Assembly: GCA_019055375.1 (NCBI GenBank)
Contig: JAHQIW010000051.1
Span: 186,001-250,000 of the forward strand
Direction of reading: 5' to 3'
DNA: 64,000 bases
From: Parelaphostrongylus tenuis
Taxonomy: Eukaryota; Nematoda; Chromadorea; Rhabditida; Metastrongylidae
The notes beneath the pieces were generated by a model that saw only the letters and a list, made by a program, of their open reading frames with translations, ran no database searches and had not been told where the DNA came from. The position numbers and the translations under genes were made by a program. Positions 47,508 through 56,050 of the stretch are shown here, one piece after another; position 1 is the stretch's first letter, and each line of letters begins with the position of its first letter.

Positions 47508-47620
47508 TCATATGCTTCGTAAATGCGGTACGCTCAACCGACTATCAATCACACTGGAACGTGACATCGATTATTTTACTTGACGTAGAGTGTAACTTCT
47601 TCGGCACCGACTGCAGACCT

Positions 47621-47730
47621 GGGCCGCAGGATATGTGGTACTGATGAGGCGTGCGAGAGCGTCGAACCTGCGTATACCATCGCGATGCTATGCCAGAGCC
47701 CATGAAAGTCTTAAAACATTCTATCAGACC
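47621..47730 (+). ncRNA. Hammerhead-like repeat, copy D (near complete)
   Basis: CTGATGA at 47641-47647; stem II GGCG (47648-47651) with CGTC (47660-47663); GAAC at 47664-47667 (third A replaced, or one A lost); cleavage region GTA at 47672-47674; stem I GTGGTA (47635-47640) with TACCAT (47675-47680). The tail ATGCTATGCCAGAGCC...CTTAAAACATTCTATCAG is shared. It begins only about 115 bp after the end of copy C and is in the same orientation. Confidence 0.6.
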
Positions 47731-47794
47731 GGCTTTTAGCACTTTATTTGATTCGTTATCACAATATATTTCTCACTGTGCTGATTCCAGTACT

Positions 47795-48020
47795 TCTAGT
47801 GTTCAGTTCGTTTTTTCGTCCTCATCTTGAACGGCCTAGAATAGTGCCAATCGGTTTTTCTTGAAATCTCGAGGATAGTCTGCCTTTGGCAATCAATAGG
47901 GCGTTGTTGTTGGCTGCCGGAGAGCTGGAGGGTGGAACTCGGCTCCATGAGCGCCGCAACGAGCATTACATTCGCTCGGCTACGGCGCCCCATCTGACCA
48001 ACAATAGCATTTGATGCCAT
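47795..48020 (-). mobile_element. Second tRNA-like SINE family, copy 2
   Basis: Minus strand: GGCGCCGTAGCCGAGCGAATGTAATGC (tRNA-like box A region), GCCGAGTTCCACCC (box B-like), then the body shared with 42003-42185, ending CGTTCAAGATGAGGACGAAAAAACG. The 74-residue open frame here is a product of the repeat; no protein family was recognised. Confidence 0.55.
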
Positions 48021-48398
48021 CTCCGAAATCTAACCTCACACATAAACCTACTATCAGTGTGAAAATAATTTATTTTAAGAGAATCAGCTTCACTTGAAGC
48101 TTGATGAAGAACACTCCATCTCTTTTATTGGCTGAGTGTTTTTTCAAAAGTTCTTTCAGCCTTCCTTATGCATTCATCAGAATATGATGACAGCCAAATT
48201 CACCGGAGATCAAAAGAGCTGTGAAACTATCCGCAGTTTTTGCGGAGTTCAATGTACTTCAAATTTTATACATGTAATAATAGCTTGTGCATAAAGTCGA
48301 GTAGCCACCAGTCCACCAAACGATATCAGGCTAACCAATCACCCATATGATATACCACTCTCCATTCCGTCTGCTGTTCGTCCGAATTAATCAACGAT

Positions 48399-48722
48399 AT
48401 CACAATAGCGAGGAGCGCATGTGGCGCAGTGGTTAGAGGTGCCCTGCGTCGCACACGTGGTCACTGGTTCGATCTCGCGCTCATGGCTCACCAAGCCATC
48501 CATCCCTCCGGGGTCGGTGAATTGGTACCAGACAGGTTTCAGACTAGTCTGGGAGGATAAGCAGCACTGACTCGGTTCAGCGGGAGGCCACCGCGAGTCA
48601 TTGTAAAGGCCAGATGTGCATTCAATCACCTCAAACGAAGTTAAAAATTGAAGTCGAATGCATGGCGCATTCTCAGGGATTGATCAACGCCGAGAGCTTT
48701 ATCATTTTTATCACAATAGCGA
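48399..48722 (+). mobile_element. Full-length tRNA-derived SINE with 13-bp target duplication
   Basis: The body runs from 48412 to 48709 and is flanked by identical 13-bp copies of ATCACAATAGCGA at 48399-48411 and 48710-48722. The head is GAGCGCATGTGGCGCAGTGG...TTAGAGGTGC (box A) with GGTTCGATCTCGCGCTC (box B); GAGCGC and GCGCTC can pair as an acceptor-like stem. The tRNA-unrelated body ends in a short T-rich tail after CCGAGAGCTTTATC. The target duplication proves retroposition and marks this as one of the younger copies. No intact tRNA cloverleaf with a normal anticodon loop was found, so it is not called a tRNA gene. Confidence 0.92.
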
Positions 48723-49114
48723 TTGAATGTCAATTATTATTTCCCAATAGTTCGTCCGCAGATTAATGAAGTCAGTGCGATAGCGACGTTCAAATACGTA
48801 GGCCACCTTCCTAATCATCTCATGTTCAAGCTGTATTCCATGCGGCAGCTCTGGTTGCTCAAACTACTCCATCATATCCTGTCTGATTTGCCATGAGAGA
48901 TAGTTAACTGCGAAAGTAGTCTTTATTCTAATGAAAGCGACCTATTTTTTTCTTCAGAGGCGGATAATTCGATTATTCGTTTGTTCTCCGATATAATCAA
49001 CTTTTTTGTTACATGTTGCCCACTTAGGGTAAGCGATCCAAATAAGTGAATAGTAATTTACTAAATTACGAAGAGGTAAAATCAAGCAGGCATAGTAGCG
49101 CAATAAAGTAGTCG

Positions 49115-49385
49115 AAATTATACCCAATGATGTTAAGTGATGTGCAAAACTTGTGTCTCAGGCGAGACGCGAACCCGCATTTCATCCTATCCGAGAGCGC
49201 GCGGTATATCGCTTGCACTACCTACACCTGTTTTGCTGCCACATTGTAGCGTAGAGAGAGCGGTGGCAAACGGGCGTCGGTTAGAGCAAGGAATAGAGCA
49301 TGCGTTCCCGGATAGGGTGAAATGTGGTTTCGAGTTCCTCCTGACGCCGACGTTTTGCACATTACTCAACATCATTGGATATATA
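49115..49385. repeat. Compact head-to-head tRNA-like foldback element
   Basis: The left end TACCCAATGATGTTAAGTGATGTGCAAAAC is complementary to the right end GTTTTGCACATTACTCAACATCATTGG. The minus-strand tRNA-like half lies at 49160-49240 (GACGCGAACCCGCATTTC) and the plus-strand half at 49275-49360 (GGTTAGAGCAAGG; GGTTTCGAGTTCC). About 270 bp in all, lacking the long outer arms of the 36.9 kb copy. Confidence 0.75.
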
Positions 49386-49425
<40 letters not shown>

Positions 49426-49442
49426 TACACATATATATATAA
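49383..49442. repeat. AT dinucleotide microsatellite
   Basis: Mostly (AT)n with a few GTAC or ATAC interruptions, adjoining the right end of the foldback element. Confidence 0.9.
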
Positions 49443-50210
49443 TATCATACCACTGCTAGAAGTCGTTAAATGAAAGTAATAGGGTAATTTTTCAACTATC
49501 AATACGATAATAGCCCGTCACAATCACTGGAACGAAAGCTGAGTTTGTATTCAAAAATTAAGCTTTACAGCCTTTACATAAGCGACCACGACCGCTTTCT
49601 TAGATTTCTGAATGATTTACGGTAACTAATAGGACTTCCAAAGTTGATGTTTTGGTTGACTTGTAGGTGAATTGCTCCTTCATTCCGTGCAACGAAGCAA
49701 CTAGTTTTTTGACACTCGGTCCTTTAGAAATTTATTTCAAACTAAAACTTTTTTCGGAGCAAGCTTGCGTCATAGTTTAATGACAAAAGATTCCTTTTTT
49801 TTCTTCAATATGGCAGCGAATTCTTAATTGAGACGTCCACCTCCTCTTTCTTCAGTCTCCCTGATCGAAAGTGCAGAAAGCTTTACAGTTCTATTATCTA
49901 TGAATTCTTCATTGACACTACATGAGATGTCGACTAAAGTCGATCCTGAAATCGTCGTCAGTGACATAATGCCAGAGATGGGTGAGAAAAAAGAATGCCC
50001 TTCCATTATCTCCATCCTACTTCATGCATTTAAAGAAAAACCGTTTTTTGCTTTTGTGATGTTTTATTAATCATTCGATGGTATAAATCGTGGCAATTAA
50101 AAAATTTTAGTTCGCTAAAGCAGTCAAAAAAATTTGGTTTTTCGCACTCGGAGCGCTTCCATTGCTCCGCTGTGTGAATGGGGTTTCACTTTGGCACCAA
50201 GTCAACGCTC
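49443..50210. other. No recognisable feature
   Basis: Open frames on both strands at 49824-50070 overlap one another. Neither has flanking splice support or a known motif. Confidence 0.4.
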
Positions 50211-50475
50211 TTACTTACTTACTTACTTGCTTAGATACTTAGATGATCCGTCTTCACTAGTTGTACGGACCCCAACACATATTCCAAATGGTATATTGCT
50301 GATCATGCATGTAATATTCCTTGGCTTCCTGACGTAACCTTGCAAGGACTTTTTCATGTCTTTCCTTGGCCGGGCTTCCTACTAATTGATTCAGAGATGG
50401 TGCTAGGCCAAAATTAAAAGCAGAGGTTGAAAAGAAGATCAACCGACGGCTCACGGATGACGTAGAAGCCAAAAT
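50211..50475 (+). repeat. Dispersed repeat shared with 36.65 kb (inverted), led by a TTAC tandem run
   Basis: It starts with (CTTA)n-like sequence (50211-50234), then CTTAGATGATCC, CACTAGTTG and CCCAACACATATTCCAAATGG, matching the reverse complement of 36652-36900. The CTTAGATACTTAGA run also ends the right arm of the 36.9-38.3 kb foldback, linking the two families. The minus-strand frame 50472-50257 is not assigned to any family. Confidence 0.65.
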
Positions 50476-50876
50476 CCAGCCAACTCTCTTGGCTCTGAAC
50501 GAGGCGGTGTCGCCAAAACGTCAGCCTACGATTAACACTATATTTTCTACTAACTACAACAACATCAACAACAACTACTATTGCCACCTCACGTCATGAA
50601 GAGCTAAGCCTCTCATACAAAAAAAGTTGACCTTTTTCAGAATATGTTCCTTTTACAAATATGGAGAATCTTTGTTTGCTGCTCAAATTTGCCTGAGATA
50701 AGCGTTCACATTCAAATCAATAGCTGACTAAACCTCACAATTTTGGCAAAATCATAATTTTACCCCTTAGCTTAATCAGATATCGACTTACAGTTAAGTC
50801 AAACTATAGTAAGCTTCGTTTATAGGGTCCACACATAGTCGTAAAAGCAGTGGTTTGGTTATTTTCTTTACTGATC

Positions 50877-50882
50877 TTTATT
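50877..50882 (-). promoter_or_regulatory. Polyadenylation signal, CAP gene 3
   Basis: AATAAA on the minus strand about 41 bases after the stop, the same spacing as in CAP gene 2. Confidence 0.7.
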
Positions 50883-50922
50883 ATGTTACTCTAAAATATT
50901 CACAATAACACTTGTGATCATT

Positions 50923-52295
50923 CTAGCTCGGTTTGATGCAGAGCGCTTCGTCGGGGCTACATTTGCATCCATCGCACTTGCAATCTTCGTCGGCTTTACA
51001 CGGCTCTCCGATGGTGTAAATCATATTTTTATTGTAGTTACCACTGCAGTGCTTCAATTGAACGTTTTTTTGTGGAATAATTTGAAAAAAAGAGTTATAA
51101 CGTACGGAGGTGAGTATTGGCAGGTGACAAGAGTCATGTCCGAGCATGTCGCAATACCACAGCCAAGTTTGTATGTACTTTCCCACACCATCTTCAAACA
51201 ATTTTCTAAATAATATTAGAAAAAGTGCTTTTGAAACAAAGATATACACCTGGGTATAATGGCCAATAGGCATCTTTGGGCGATACCAAAGCTCGTCCGT
51301 CATCATGTTATCTGGTGGGACTCCATATGCTCTCAATTCATCGAACCACGATGTGCTGGCCTTCAACAGGATAACATTACAGCTCCCAGTGCTTTTATTT
51401 GTGTTATAATCCCAACTCACATATGAAGCCGCCTTGGTTAAGTTTTCTTGTGCTGGCCACATTCCCCACAAGTTTTCCCCATTGCCGCTACCTGAGCTGT
51501 GCTTGAACTCACATTTGTTTGTATGCTCGGCGGCGGTTTTCTCGAGGTTGCAATCGTAAATCTAAGAATAAAGACTTCTGGATTTGGGTCCCCCGCTGGA
51601 AAAAATTGGAACAAAGTCGATTCATTGCTCTGACCATTTTGAGCATTTTGGCCGCTTTTGGTGCCTTGCCATTGATACCGAGAGGGTTTTCAGCCAGACC
51701 TTTAGCCGTCATTGACCTATAGTCGAAGAACAAGCTTGTTAAAATAGGAGAAATTCTAATCTTTGACTAATTTCTTAAAGATCATATGCAAAACCATCCT
51801 CTAAACAGTTTAGCTAAATGCATTACCAGATCATCAAAACTTACCTAAATTTATTATGGTCATTCAAGAAGACGTTCCTTAACTCGTCATTCATCCCGTT
51901 ATTCAGGTTACATTTATCTGAAAGGCTCGCCCACTTCAAATTATTAATCGATTGACCAACTTACAAGTCATCACTAAGTAACGTATCTACTATGATGAGA
52001 ATAAGTAAAACCTGCGCTTGGTTGTACAGGTCCGCTTGTCGTTGACTGTACTGGTCCATTTGTCGTTGGTTGGGTTGGTTCGCAAGTCGCCAGGTCAGTT
52101 GGTGCGCTTGTCGACGATTGGAACTGAAACATCAATTTGAAAGTGTTCCGAAGTGGTGAAAGATTTGGACGATGCAACAATAATAGGTCAACATACTAGA
52201 CCCGTTATGCTCGAGTATTTGGTGTTCTTTCTAGTTTCCAAGCACTTAAGCTTAAATGAAAAACCTACCAATGTGAACGCAATAGTCAGCAACAT
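50923..52295 (-). CDS. CAP (ASP/SCP-TAPS) secreted protein 3, short stalk, intact
   Basis: Minus-strand exons: 52295-52269, 52123-52012, 51917-51845, 51716-51635, 51561-51421, 51360-51250, 51191-51106, 51043-50923 (TAG). They join to 753 nt, 250 residues, without a frameshift. The signal peptide is MLLTIAFTLFQSSTSA. The stalk is only about four units (CEPTQPTTNGPVQSTTSGPVQPSAG); the N-terminal segment found before the repeats in genes 1 and 2 is absent. The CAP domain has DHNKFR, GENLWGMWPAQENL, GHYTQMVWEST, LVTCQYSPPGNY and tail CKCDGCKC...LCIKPS. Every CAP signature is present, so this is the best candidate for a working gene on the minus strand. Intron 5 (51361-51420) is exactly 60 nt, has no in-frame stop and ends in TTGAAG, so a retained form would add 20 residues. 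Confidence 0.88.
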
Positions 52296-53000
52296 AACTG
52301 ACACCAGACACTCACGATGATCTGATGGTTGAGCTGCTTTAAATTTTCCCGATTAGGGTCAGGGAGCAAAAGCAAATATATTGTTTACAAATGTGCAGAT
52401 GGATTGTGTACATATTCAGTCAACCGACCAAAATTCGAATCTCAATGATTAAACTCAAAACATCTGCTCTGTTTGTGATGGCTAAAATAGTCAAAAATAT
52501 ATTCCTTGTCTAAATTTATCTACTAGCCACATAGCTCGTTGTGAAAATAAAGGCGAAGCTGAACGCTATGTACCGCCATTGTCCGATACTTCTGAGAATT
52601 TTTTTACTATCATTAATCAAAGTGGATTGAAAATTTATCTCTCTTCAAGCACTTCAACTTTTCGCTAAGAATTTCATTCCACCAACGAATTGACTGGAGG
52701 TCAATGATTCTAAACTTCGCCGCTTCAAACACAAGACTGTTGGAAACGAGCGACACTTGGTACCCAGTATTGTTGTGTGATGGGCTCGAGCCATGATTGA
52801 GACATATGTGGGGGTACAGCATACCATCGAAGTCCACGATATAAAAACAATACCATTTAAGAGTTTTGCTGCTATATTAGCATTAGTGTTATTATACTTC
52901 GCATTGCTCTTACCATTAGGGAAGTAAATCAAGCAAACACAAAAGTATTTATCTAATTTCTCAAGATTTCTTATGTTTCACTGCTTTTTTTCGCAGTATT
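52296..53000. other. No recognisable feature
   Basis: Upstream flank of CAP gene 3. The open frames 52613-52932 (minus) have no motif or splice support. Confidence 0.4.
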
Positions 53001-53003
53001 ATT

Positions 53004-53045
53004 AGGTTGGAGAGTAATTTTTCGGACTTCTTCGTTTTTCTTGAT
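53004..53045. repeat. Possible mariner terminal repeat
   Basis: TTAGGTTGGAGAGTAATTTTTCGG resembles the 'TTAGGTTGG...' ends of mariner elements. It directly precedes a SINE insertion and no transposase is attached, so this is a weak call. Confidence 0.3.
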
Positions 53046-53050
53046 TAAGA

Positions 53051-53294
53051 AGGATAAAGGATAAAGCTCTCGGCGTCGATCAATCCCTGAGGGATGCGCC
53101 ATGCATTCGACTTCAATTTTTTGACTTCGTTTGAGGTGATTGAATGCATATCTGGCCTTTACAATGACTCGCGGTGGCCTCCCGCTGAACCGAGTCAGTG
53201 CTGTTTATCCTCCCAGACAAGTCTAAGACCTGCCTGGTGCCAATTTACCGACCCCGCAGGGATGGATGGCTTGGTGAGCCATGAGCGCGAGATC
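53051..53294 (-). mobile_element. tRNA-derived SINE, 5' truncated
   Basis: From GGATAAAGGATAAAGCTCTCGG to CATGAGCGCGAGATC it is nearly identical to the minus-strand copy at 37.9 kb. The sequence stops inside box B, so the tRNA-like head is missing. The frame 53094-53435 begins in it and is not a gene. Confidence 0.85.
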
Positions 53295-53815
53295 TTGATT
53301 TTGTTGATTATTTTTCATAAACTAAATACCTTGTTTTTGCCATCGTTCAGAGCAGCTTCTTGTGGTTATTCTGATATGAAACATTTATACATTTGTTTCA
53401 AGATAAGATTGTCTCAGAGCAAAAACTATCGCTGATGTTGCACGAGTATCGTTTGCGTTCAGTTACTGCTAAGACTTTCTGCCGGGTTATTACCATATTG
53501 ATAAGAATTGCATTCGCAATCCTAGGTCTCCTGCCTCGGTCTGAATGCTTGTAATTTTGAGGAGTGACACTGAATGTTTGCGTACTTCATCAAATTAGAG
53601 CTACCACAGGGCTGTCACTCTGTGTGTGCGTGTCAGTGAGGTAGAAGTTCACTGAGTCGTAAAAGGAAGAATAATCTTCGTTTTTGAGATAATCTAAAAT
53701 CGAGAATAGGCCACTCAAGCGTGGCAGGTGATAGATGGTAAAGGTGTTTTTGTGCTCTCTAAATTCTCCAAGATTAGGACAAAGACATCATCACTTATTT
53801 GAAACTTTTGATATT

Positions 53816-54570
53816 AGGCTAGTGCAAAAATGATGACGATTTCAGATCGTGAAATATAAAATATCATAACTAACCTTAGACACATGTTCATTAATCAAAT
53901 TAGGGACCTTTACAACCGAAACATTCCTGCCAACGAGAAATAAGCTTGCTTTCCGTGTAGTATAAAATCAGTGCCTCGGGACTCGATGAACTCTTGAGAG
54001 GCATTTTCTGCATTCTGTAGAATGTGAAGGCGTTTTTCGGGCAAAAAGTTGTCGAGATGCTTGAAGAAGTGGTAACCAGTGAGCATGAGGTCAGGCGAAT
54101 ACGCAGAATGAGGCAAAACTTTAAAATCTAATTTGTCCAACTTTTCAGGCGCTCGTTGTGCTACGTGTGGCTGCCGGCTGGCTGTAATCAAACCATCATT
54201 AAATTTGCACCAACCTTTTTCACCTTCGCACTTTGCTTCAAATGACGAACCACCTTAGCAAAGTCGACGTTCAATTTCTCTGCATCATCTTGTGTAGTCT
54301 TAAGAGAATCAACTTCGGTGAATGCTTTTAATTTGGACATTGTCAAATTCCCTTGGAGGGCACTACATTCCCAATCTATAAGGCTCTCGGCTCCTTTACA
54401 AAACTTTTTGAACCACCGCTGCACTGTACGTTCCTTAGCAGTTCCTGGACGGAATGCATTGTTGATGTAGCCAGTAGTTTCCTCTGCTTAAGACCCATAT
54501 TGAACTTCCTATTGAACGGACCGAAATGGTCAGCTTTTGCAACAACGTAATTTCTTCCCATAGTCTAGAA
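53816..54570 (-). mobile_element. mariner element, internally deleted
   Basis: Minus-strand N-terminal part (54424-54190): QRWFKKFCKGAESLIDWE and LKAFTEVDSLKTTQDDAEKL then VRHLKQSAKVKKVG, the mariner helix-turn-helix region. It then jumps to the C-terminal part (54175-53915): PHVAQRAPEKLDKLDFKVLP, HSAYSPDLMLTGYHFFKHL. The central catalytic segment with the first aspartate is missing. At 53816 the sequence TTAGGCTAGTGCAAAAATGATGACG resembles a mariner terminal repeat (TTAGGTTGGTGCAAAAGTAAT type, as in the irritans group). The other terminal repeat was not found. It cannot code for an active transposase. Confidence 0.78.
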
Positions 54571-55559
54571 CAAATATGAAATAAACATCAAATGAAACAT
54601 TATGAGAGCAAAGAATAGAGCTAAAAATGTACATAAAAATGGCATATGAAAGGAATGCATCTATTGTAGATTTTCTTCCGACATCAAGCGGCAAATTTCA
54701 GCAACGCATAAACCTCCATTCTTTTTCCACTAAACTAATATATTGAGGAGCTCTATGACAAATTCCACTGGAAAACTGTTGTGATCGTTGGGAAAAATAA
54801 TATTTCTATACCTTCCATTTCTGTTCTTAGTCTAAAATCTGATTTAAATACTACTTTTCTAAACTCTAAAATTCAATAATTTGATTCTACAATTTATGGA
54901 TAGCCTATAGCCTTGAATTCCGTAAGAAATTAAACGACGTATAGTATAATGGTGCTGTTCTTGAACAGCTCTCAAAGTGGTGACTGTCAACGTCAGCGAC
55001 CATTTAATTCATGGATGTCATCGTTGCCCAATAAGGTGACATAAGGACTTATGTTTTATAGAGTACGTAATAATGTTATTCAAAAAAATTTGGAATGTAG
55101 TGGCACACGGCTATCATATCTTCACTTTCATCATTTCGTATGTTTCTTGAATTAGTTCAAGGTTTAAAAATCAGGTTATTGATCTGAATAGATTCGTGGA
55201 GCTTTTTTCCAAGTGTTTAACATGTACATAGTCACTCTGGAGATTTCAAAACAACGTATTAATATTCAGCTTTCGAACTGCAAATAATATGCAAACAACT
55301 GCATTACCAAAGCTTCAATGAGCGCTCTAAGATAAGCGCATTAAAGACCAACGTTTTTAACTTCGATTCCAATGTTTGAAGCGTTAAGAATAAATTCCGA
55401 ATATCCGAGCTCTCAGAAATCTACCTACTCAGATGCTCAAATGCTATCGAAACATCAACTTTGCTACCAATCACTACAGAGCACGTCATCGGTAGATTAA
55501 AAGATATCATTTAGGCATCTTCTACTATACATTAAGAAAGAAGACCTGTGTTTGTAAGA
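54571..55559. other. No recognisable feature
   Basis: AT-rich sequence upstream of the mariner remnant. No gene, terminal repeat or shared repeat was recognised. Confidence 0.4.
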
Positions 55560-56050
55560 ATGTTTAGAGCCTTCTTCGAAACTAATACGTCAGTGGCTTT
55601 CGTACGTTTCGGCGGTGTCGTCCACCTTATCAGGGCCACACGCTACATACTCAACCCTACTTTATAGCAGGAATGGGAAGACGTGTTTTTGGTGAGTGTA
55701 CGTGATTGTGGTTGTCACCATTTTTTGAAGAGATGAGATGGGCGTACGACCGAAACGTACGTAACCTACTGACTTATGAACTTCGAAAAGGCTTCAAACA
55801 TTGTCACAAACTATATTGATTGCTGATAGAGAGGTTCAAAAATAGTCCACTGGAAGGTCGTCTACATTCACTATAACACGTAATTCATCTACTGAAAAAA
55901 CTGATGTTAACCATGATTACGTGCTATCACCAAAACGCTTCCCATTCCTGCTATGAAGTTAGGGTTTGAGGGAGGAGGAGTGGGGTAGTTGTGATGAAGT
56001 GGGTGACACGGCCGTGACGTACGTAAGCACCTGACGTATCAACCTCGAAA
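55560..56050. repeat. Foldback cluster carrying three Penelope-type hammerhead-like motifs
   Basis: The left arm (about 55560-55720) and right arm (about 55900-56050) are inverted: CTCAACCCTACTTTATAGCAGG and AATGGGAAGACGTGTTTTTGG against CCAAAACGCTTCCCATTCCTGC and TAGGGTTTGAG. Each arm ends in a motif ACCGCCGAAACGTACG or GGCCGTGACGTACG followed by a CTGACGTAT...TTCGAA...GCTT tail. A third copy, in the plus orientation, lies between them (55735-55800). Confidence 0.65.
55594..55640 (-). ncRNA. Minimal hammerhead-like motif, Penelope type
   Basis: Minus strand: CTGATAA (plus 55633-55627; the consensus is CTGANGA, so one core change), stem II GGTGG with CCGCC and loop ACGACA, GAAA (plus 55610-55607), then CGTA with a one-pair stem III and a GTA cleavage triplet. 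GTGGC and GCCAC can form stem I. The very short stem III is typical of hammerheads described in Penelope-like elements. Confidence 0.45.

Noticed and set aside
47796..48020. Gln-rich 74-residue minus-strand protein
   Set aside because: The frame coincides with a tRNA-like SINE copy that also occurs at 42.0 kb with a broken frame.
48412..48480. Possible tRNA gene (also 23111-23180, 38090-38160, 15383-15460, 37525-37605)
   Set aside because: Box A and box B are present, but the anticodon arms are irregular (for example no T before the anticodon) and the segments head dispersed repeats with SINE bodies or foldbacks. They are tRNA-derived elements, not tRNA genes.
49824..50070. Overlapping open frames on both strands
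   Set aside because: No splice sites in phase, no family motif and no similar copy in the window.
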